NCBI GenBank assembly: GCA_019237945.1
Contig: JAFAOG010000197.1
Span: forward strand, 1-43,922
Direction of reading: 5' to 3'
Length of the DNA: 43,922 bases
Source of the DNA: Deltaproteobacteria bacterium
Lineage (GTDB): Bacteria; Myxococcota_A; Polyangia; Haliangiales; Haliangiaceae
In this document: piece by piece, positions 38,034-43,922 of the stretch
How positions within the stretch are numbered: the first letter of the stretch is position 1
Layout: the number at the start of each line of letters is the position of its first letter
Program-made: the position numbers and the translations under genes
The notes under the pieces: model-generated
What the model was told of the DNA's origin: nothing
Database searches by the model: none
What the model saw: the letters and a program-made list of their open reading frames with translations, nothing else

Positions 38034-39995
38034 CTACGGCGTCGGCTGCGTCGTCGGGCCGGGCGGCGGCGGCGGCGGACCCGGCGGGCCTCCGCGCTCG
38101 CGCAGCTGCGCCTCGAGCTCGCGCACGCGGGCCCGCGCCTCGTCGCGCTCGCGTTCGACGCCCGCGCGAGCGGCGGCAGCGGCATCGCGCTCCTTCTCGG
38201 CGGCGGTCTGCGCGGCACGTGCGGCATCGCGTTCCTTCTCGGCGGCGTCGCGGGCGGCCTTCGACGCGTCGCGGTCGCGCTCGGCGGCGGTCTCCGAGGC
38301 ACGGGCCGCATCGCGCTCCTTCTCGGCGGCGTTCTGCGACGCGCGCGCGGCGTCGCGATCTTTCTCGGCTGCGTTCTGCGCGGCGCGGGCGGTGTCGCGA
38401 TCCTTCTCGGCGATCGCCTGGACCGCCTTCGCGGTGTCGCGCTCCTTGAACGCGTCCGCCCTCTCCTGCATCGCCTGCTGGAATTGCTTGAGCGCCTCGT
38501 CGGCGTCGCCCTTCGCCTGCGCGGCGGCGGACTCGGCGGCGCGGCGCGTCTCCTCGGCAGCGCGGCGCTTGCGCTCGGCTTCGAGGCGCAGCGCCTGGGC
38601 GTCCTTACCTTCGCGCTCGGCTTGCTCCGCGCGCGCCTTCGCTTCGGCGGCATCGCGCGAGGCGGCATCGGCATCGCGCTCCTTCTCGGACGCGTTCGCG
38701 CGCGCAGCGGCGGCGACGGCGCGCAGGTCGGCTTCTTCCTTCGCTTGCCGCGAGAGCTGGGCCCACACGAGCGCGCCGCCGATCAAGAAGACGATCACGG
38801 AGAGCACGGCGACGGCGGCGGCACGGTTGCGGCGCGCCCACCGCGCGAGGCGGCCGGTGATCGAGTAGCGATGCGAGAAGACGAGGTCGCCCGTCAGGTA
38901 CTGCTTGAGCGCGCGGACGAGCTCGTCGGCGGTGAACCGCTGGCCGGGATCGCGATGCATCGCGCGCGCGATGATCCCCGACAGCTCCGGATCGCGCGGC
39001 ATCGCGGGCGCCACCGGATCGTCGGCCTGCAGCCACGCGAGGAACGCATCGAGCTGCGCGGTCTTGCCGCCGACCGACGACGCCGATCGCCACACGAACG
39101 GCGTGCGGCCCGAGACGACCTCGTACAGCGTGATGCCGAACGAGTAGACGTCGAACGACGGGTTCGCCTTGCGGCCTTGCGACTGCTCGAGCGGCAGATA
39201 CGGCGGCGTGCCGGCGCTGATCGTCACCATGCGCCCCGACACCGACGGATCGTGATCGTGGATCGACGGCTCGCTCGCGGCCGGCGCATCGAGATCGCGC
39301 GCGATGCCCCAGTCGATCAGCGTCGCTTCGCCGCGCTTGCCGAGCAGGATGTTGTTCGGCGTGACGTCGCGGTGGACGACGCGATGCTCGTGCGCGTACG
39401 CGAGCGCCTCCGCGATCGCGACGAGGTTCGACAGCAGCTCGAGTCGCTCGTGCGTGCGCGGCTGGCCGTCGCGCTCCTCTTCGTCCGCGAGGTCATCGAG
39501 TCGATCGCGCAGCGACACACCGTCGACGCGCTCGAGCACGCAGAACGGCCAGCCGACCGACGACTTGCCCAGCTCGAACAGCGTGACGATCGCCGGGTGC
39601 TGCAGCTTCGCGAGCACGCGCGCCTCGGCGCTGACGCGGCGGCGGAACATCTCGGCCATGCCGGCGGGCAACGAGTCGTCCTCGCGCGGCGCCTTGAGCA
39701 TGACGGTGCGGCCGAGGCGGCGGTCCTCGGCGGCGAAGATCTGGGCCATGCCGCCCTTGGCGACCGGCTCGGCGGGCCACTTGAACGCCTGCTCGCTGAC
39801 CAGGCCCTTGGGCAGGTCGAGCGGAATCGGCGGCTCGTCATCGTCCGCGGCGACGACCGAGCGACACATCTCGCACTGCTGGATGTGCGCGCTGACCGAA
39901 GCGTCGCCCCGCGCGCGCAGCTGCGCGATCGTCGGGTGGGGCCCGCTCGATCCGAGCGATGGCTGCGTCTCGTCGGTCTCCATCACGTCGAGCAT
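38034..39995 (-). CDS. Ser/Thr protein kinase with ZAS-like HxxxCxxC motif, TM segment and extracytoplasmic coiled coil
   Basis: SAHIQQCEMCRSVV; VVHRDVTPNNILLGKRGEATLIDWGIARD; TM AVLSVIVFLIGGALVWAQL; repeated AEKERDAARA coiled coil. Confidence 0.9.
   Translation of the reverse strand: MLDVMETDETQPSLGSSGPHPTIAQLRARGDASVSAHIQQCEMCRSVVAADDDEPPIPLDLPKGLVSEQAFKWPAEPVAKGGMAQIFAAEDRRLGRTVMLKAPREDDSLPAGMAEMFRRRVSAEARVLAKLQHPAIVTLFELGKSSVGWPFCVLERVDGVSLRDRLDDLADEEERDGQPRTHERLELLSNLVAIAEALAYAHEHRVVHRDVTPNNILLGKRGEATLIDWGIARDLDAPAASEPSIHDHDPSVSGRMVTISAGTPPYLPLEQSQGRKANPSFDVYSFGITLYEVVSGRTPFVWRSASSVGGKTAQLDAFLAWLQADDPVAPAMPRDPELSGIIARAMHRDPGQRFTADELVRALKQYLTGDLVFSHRYSITGRLARWARRNRAAAVAVLSVIVFLIGGALVWAQLSRQAKEEADLRAVAAAARANASEKERDADAASRDAAEAKARAEQAEREGKDAQALRLEAERKRRAAEETRRAAESAAAQAKGDADEALKQFQQAMQERADAFKERDTAKAVQAIAEKDRDTARAAQNAAEKDRDAARASQNAAEKERDAARASETAAERDRDASKAARDAAEKERDAARAAQTAAEKERDAAAAARAGVERERDEARARVRELEAQLRERGGPPGPPPPPPGPTTQPTP
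38139..38432 (-). repeat. Seven tandem 42-bp (14-aa) coiled-coil repeats in kinase C-terminus
   Basis: AKAVQAIAEKDRDT ARAAQNAAEKDRDA ARASQNAAEKERDA ARASETAAERDRDA SKAARDAAEKERDA ARAAQTAAEKERDA AAAARAGVERERDE. Confidence 0.9.
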
Positions 39996-40037
39996 AACCG
40001 CGTCATCGCGGCGATGCAGGTTTCGGTTGAGCGGTGC

Positions 40038-41402
40038 TCAGTGATCGCAGTCAGGGCCGTGCACGTGGCCCTCTTCACCGTGCGCGGGCCCCGACGGAAC
40101 CGGCGTGCCCTGCTGGGTCAGCTTCTCGACCTCGGTGACCTGCGCGTTGTCGATGAGGAACTTCAGGACCTTGTCCTGGCGCAGCGAGTACGTGACCGAA
40201 TCGAGGCGGCCATCGCGCTGCCACTCGGCGCGCAGCTTCGCGGGCGGCGTGTTGCGCGTCTTCGCGGTCTGCTCGATGTGCTTGCCGAGCTCCTCGTCGG
40301 TGACGGTGAGGCTCTCCTTGTCGGCGATCGCCTCGAGCAGCAGCTGGCCGCGGACCTCGTCGGCGCCGGCGGGGCGCATCTTCTCCTTGAGGTCATCGGG
40401 GATCTGCGCGTTGCGCTCGGGCTTCATGCCGAGCATCTGGCGCAGGCGCTGGTACTGCATCTCGACCGCGCGATCGACGAGCGACTGCGCGACCGGGATC
40501 TGGTTCTTCTTGATCAGCTCGCGCAGCACGCCTTCGCGCGCCTCGCGATCGATCACCTCGCGCTCCTTGTCCTCGAGCTCCTTGCGGAGCGCGGCGCGGA
40601 GACCGTCGAGCGTGTCGGCCTTGCCGGTGTCCTTCGCGAACTCGTCGTCGAGCGCCGGCACGTCCTTCGCGCGCGCCTCGATGATCGTGACGGTCAGGTT
40701 CGCCTTGCGGCCCTTGATCGAGTCGTCCTTGTGATCCTCGGGGATCGTGATCTCGATCTGCTTGTCCTTGGTGTCGAGCGGGATACCCGTCAGCGCCTCG
40801 CGGATGCCGGGGAGCGGCTCGCGCTCGGCGTCGTCGAGGTCGACCGCGAACTGCGGCTGGTTGATCTGGTGCTCGCCGATCGTGCCCGTGATCGACAGGC
40901 CGACGATATCGCCGGGCGCCGTCACCTCGCGGCCTTCGATCGGACGCAGCTCGGTGTGCTCGCGACGGAGCGCGGCGAGCGCCTCGTCGACTGCCGACTC
41001 GGGCACGTCGAGCTTGCGACGCTCGATCGCGAGGCCCTTGTAGTCCTGCGGCGTCACTTCACCGCGGACCTCGATGATCGCGGCGAACTTGAACGGCTGA
41101 CCCTTCTTGATCGGATCGGCTTCCTCGACGCGCGGCTCGGCGACTGCCGCGAGGTTGTGCTCCTGGTTCGCGCGGAAGAACGACTCGCGAACGAGCTCGT
41201 ACGCGACCTCGGCGTTGACGCGCGGTCCGTAGACCTGCTCGAGCACCGGACGCGGAACCTTGCCCTTGCGGAACCCCTTGAGCGCGACGCCTTTGCCGAG
41301 CTCCTTGTACGACTCGTTGAGCTTCGCGCTCACGGTCTCCCAGGGGATCTCGACAAACATCTTCTTCTCGACGGGCGAGACTTCTTCGATGCGGACCTGC
41401 AT
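40038..41402 (-). CDS. tig: Trigger factor peptidyl-prolyl isomerase/chaperone
   Basis: MQVRIEEVSPVEKKMFVEIPWETVSAKLNESYKELGKGVALKGFRKGKVPRPVLEQVYG; PPIase region GDIVGLSITGTI; C-term His-rich tail. Confidence 0.95.
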   Translation of the reverse strand: MQVRIEEVSPVEKKMFVEIPWETVSAKLNESYKELGKGVALKGFRKGKVPRPVLEQVYGPRVNAEVAYELVRESFFRANQEHNLAAVAEPRVEEADPIKKGQPFKFAAIIEVRGEVTPQDYKGLAIERRKLDVPESAVDEALAALRREHTELRPIEGREVTAPGDIVGLSITGTIGEHQINQPQFAVDLDDAEREPLPGIREALTGIPLDTKDKQIEITIPEDHKDDSIKGRKANLTVTIIEARAKDVPALDDEFAKDTGKADTLDGLRAALRKELEDKEREVIDREAREGVLRELIKKNQIPVAQSLVDRAVEMQYQRLRQMLGMKPERNAQIPDDLKEKMRPAGADEVRGQLLLEAIADKESLTVTDEELGKHIEQTAKTRNTPPAKLRAEWQRDGRLDSVTYSLRQDKVLKFLIDNAQVTEVEKLTQQGTPVPSGPAHGEEGHVHGPDCDH

Positions 41403-41424
41403 AGCGGCAGGTGTGGTTACCACA

Positions 41425-42315
41425 TCACGTTCGCATTCGATACGTCGGCTCGCCCCCGACGGGCTCGCCCGGTTCGATCAGGTCCCCGAGCCCAAAGAAT
41501 TCGAGCTTTTTGGTCAGCTCTTCCATGAAGCTGACGGCGTCGGCGATGTCGAGCATCTGCCCGATCGCGCGGGCGGCCAGGCTGCCCTGCTCGCCGAGGG
41601 CGTTGAGGACGCGGCGCTCGGCAGCGTCGATCACGAAGTCGCTGGGCACGATGCGGTCGACGAACCGGCCGAGCTTCTGCGAGACGTTGGGCGCGAGCCC
41701 GAGCCGCACGACCGCACTCTGCGCTCCGGATCCCGACGCGTAGCCGAGCGCGGTTCGCGCCATCGAGCCCATCGGCGGCGGACGCGTACGACCGGTGCGC
41801 GAGCGCGGCATCGGCGTGCGACGCAATTCTTGCTGATGCGCCTGCACGGCGCTGACCTGCGTCGCGATCTGCTGCTGCGGCACGCGCGCGGCGCCGACGC
41901 GCTCGACATACGCGACCTGTGGCTGGCGCGGCGTGCCCGGTGCCCAGTTGCCGGTCGGCTCGCGATCGAACGTCTGGCTCTCGTCGACGAGGCGCGGCGG
42001 GTTGCCCTTGCTGCCCGCGAGCCGGCGCGCGGCCTGCTCGAGGCTCGCCTTGACCTGCTGCGCGCGGTGGTCGCTGTTGTCGCCGCCGACATGGATGCCC
42101 CACGGCCCGTTGTGATCGAGCCCGGCCGGTCCGATCGCGAGCTCGATACCGTGCAGCATGATCGTCGGCAGCGTCTGATCGCGGCTCTCTGCATACGCGC
42201 GCATCAGCACGCGCTGCTCGGCCCACTTCTCGGCGATCACCATCACGGATCGGTAGTGGCTCGGCGGCGACGCGGGGCTGCGCAGCCAGTCGTCCACGAT
42301 CCGGATCTGCGCCAT
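41425..42315 (-). CDS. Hypothetical protein directly upstream of tig
   Basis: 296-aa ORF MAQIRIVDDWLRSPASPPSHYRSVMVIAEKWAEQRVLMRAYAESRDQTLPTIMLHG...; 22 bp from tig. Confidence 0.65.
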   Translation of the reverse strand: MAQIRIVDDWLRSPASPPSHYRSVMVIAEKWAEQRVLMRAYAESRDQTLPTIMLHGIELAIGPAGLDHNGPWGIHVGGDNSDHRAQQVKASLEQAARRLAGSKGNPPRLVDESQTFDREPTGNWAPGTPRQPQVAYVERVGAARVPQQQIATQVSAVQAHQQELRRTPMPRSRTGRTRPPPMGSMARTALGYASGSGAQSAVVRLGLAPNVSQKLGRFVDRIVPSDFVIDAAERRVLNALGEQGSLAARAIGQMLDIADAVSFMEELTKKLEFFGLGDLIEPGEPVGGEPTYRMRT

Positions 42316-42357
42316 GCTCTTCGAACATCATACAGCTTGTGTGGCAACGTTGGCGCG

Positions 42358-43922
42358 ATGCGAACCGCGCAGTTGACGTTCGGCCTCGTCCTCGTCGCGC
42401 TCGTCCTCGACGCGACCGGCGGTCCCGGCTGGGGCATCGCGAGCGCACGCGCCGTGCTCGCCGCACGCATGGATCACAGCGCAGGTGCGCCGCTGTACGA
42501 CGTGCTCGCCAGTGTCGCCGCGCTGCTGCCGTTCGGCGAGGTCGGGTTTCGCGTCGCCCTGCTCGGCGCGCTGCTCGGTGCGCTCACCGCCGTCGGCGTG
42601 CTCGAAGCCGCGCGCGTGCTCGTTCCGAAAGATCCGTTCGCCGCGATCGCCGGCATCGTCGTGCTCGTGCTCGCGCCGCCGTTTCGCGAGTCGTCGCCCG
42701 CGCTGCTCGCCGCGTGCGGCACGGTGTGGGCGCTCGCGCGCGCGGGCACGCTCGCCGGCCTCGCTTCGTGCGCGATCGTCGTCGGCAGCGCGCCGGTTCT
42801 CGGGCTCGTGCTCGCGGTGCCGATCGGCCGCAAGACGCCGCGCGAGGATCGTCCGCTCGGCCTCGCGATCCTCGGGATGACCGCGATCGCACTGTGGCTC
42901 GGCGCGGAAGGACGGCTTCCCGGCATCCATCCTTCGCTCGCGCGCGCGATCGCCGAGACGCAAGGCGGCGCGATCGTCGTCGGGGCCGGCCTCATCGGCA
43001 TCGGCTTCGGCGCGCTGACCGGACTGCCGCGCGCCCGCGAGCTCACCGTGATCGCGGTGATCGTCGCGGCGTACGAGCTCGTCGTCGGCGGAGCCGGCAC
43101 CACACTGCTCGCGACGCTCGCGATCGGCATCGCCGTGCTGCCCGCCGCGATCGTGCGCGCCGCCGGCCCGAGCACCGATGCCAGGCGCACGCTCGTCGCG
43201 ATCGTCGCCGCCGTGCCACTCGCCGGCGCCGCGCTGCTCGTCGGGATCACGCGCGAGCGGCCCGGCTCGACGCCGACGCGGCTCGTCGACGATCTCACCG
43301 CCGACGTCCCCGCGGGCCCCGGCGTCCTCGTCGCGACGCGCGCGCCGTCATACGAAGCGCTGCAGTACGAGATGTCGATCGCGGGCGCGCGACCGGATCT
43401 CGCGCTCGTGCCTCCGCTGCCGCCGCAGCAGGCCGACGTCGTCGTCGCCGAGGCGATCCGCGCCGACAAGATCGCCGCCGCCGACGCCGCCGCGTTCGGC
43501 CGCCTCGACGTCAAGCGCGTGATTCCGCGCGGCCGCGGATTCCAGCTGATCGGCGATCTGCCCGATCACGGCGAGCCGGTGCTCGAGCCTGCGACGTACC
43601 CGACCGCGCTCGGCGCGCAGGAGTCCGCGATGCTCGCCCTCGAACGCGCGCGTCACGAAGCCGCGAGCGGCCGCCTCGATGCCGCCGCGCGCGCCGCCGG
43701 CCTCACCGATCGCTTCCACGCCGCGGATCTCGCCGTGCTCGCGGCGACGATCCCGTCCAAGCAGCGCCCCGCCCTCTTCGGCTTCTTGCCGCTCGACCAG
43801 CCGCCGCCGGGCCGCTGGCTACTCGACGTTTTCGGCGACGACCTCGCATGGGTCGCCGGCCTCGAGCTCCCGAAGCTCTCCGCGAGCGACGCGATGCCTC
43901 GCCGGCTCCACGCGCTGTGGAC
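42358..43922 (+). CDS. Multi-pass membrane protein, possibly DUF2723-like (partial, runs off window end)
   Basis: Open frame from ATG 42358 to window end: MRTAQLTFGLVLVALVLDATGG...GAPLYDVLASVAALLPFGEVGFRVALLGALLGALTAVGVLEAAR; many TM segments. Not in the ORF track because no stop is reached. Confidence 0.65.
   Translation, partial: MRTAQLTFGLVLVALVLDATGGPGWGIASARAVLAARMDHSAGAPLYDVLASVAALLPFGEVGFRVALLGALLGALTAVGVLEAARVLVPKDPFAAIAGIVVLVLAPPFRESSPALLAACGTVWALARAGTLAGLASCAIVVGSAPVLGLVLAVPIGRKTPREDRPLGLAILGMTAIALWLGAEGRLPGIHPSLARAIAETQGGAIVVGAGLIGIGFGALTGLPRARELTVIAVIVAAYELVVGGAGTTLLATLAIGIAVLPAAIVRAAGPSTDARRTLVAIVAAVPLAGAALLVGITRERPGSTPTRLVDDLTADVPAGPGVLVATRAPSYEALQYEMSIAGARPDLALVPPLPPQQADVVVAEAIRADKIAAADAAAFGRLDVKRVIPRGRGFQLIGDLPDHGEPVLEPATYPTALGAQESAMLALERARHEAASGRLDAAARAAGLTDRFHAADLAVLAATIPSKQRPALFGFLPLDQPPPGRWLLDVFGDDLAWVAGLELPKLSASDAMPRRLHALW

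Noticed and set aside
38484-41528. 1014-aa forward ORF
   Set aside because: Antisense shadow of the kinase and trigger factor genes.

Overview
High-GC, gene-dense chromosomal window. The style (zinc-module Ser/Thr kinases, Cys-rich and RCC1 lipoproteins, hybrid histidine kinases) suggests a myxobacterium-like (Myxococcota) genome, but taxonomy is inference. I support about 37 protein-coding genes and no rRNA, tRNA, CRISPR array or transposase. Recognisable genes: an excisionase-HTH/PTS-EIIA fusion, a PrsW-like membrane protein overlapping a membrane-anchored trypsin-like protease, pcnB, serC, a SNF2 helicase, recD2, pfkA, a two-component/MacA-MacB-permease/TolC cluster, radC, three Ser/Thr kinases and tig. 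Main discovery: at 10310-10456, six imperfect 15-bp palindromes (consensus about WTYYYCG-T-CGRRRAW) have centres at 10317, 10338, 10367, 10399, 10428 and 10449. Their spacing is 21-29-32-29-21 bp, exactly mirror-symmetric about 10383. Position 10383 is also the centre of a consensus DnaA box (TTATCCACA, 10379-10387). The spacer sequences are not mirror-conserved although their lengths are. The array lies just upstream of a small protein with an internally duplicated motif and a histone-H1-like Lys/Ala tail. This looks like an undescribed DnaA/nucleoid-associated element. Secondary points: fused CTAG/TAGCTA stop codons at three convergent gene junctions, an in-frame TAG inside a TPM-like gene, a vestigial RCC1 repeat after a stop codon, and several in-gene tandem repeats (RadC, RecD2, kinase coiled coil).
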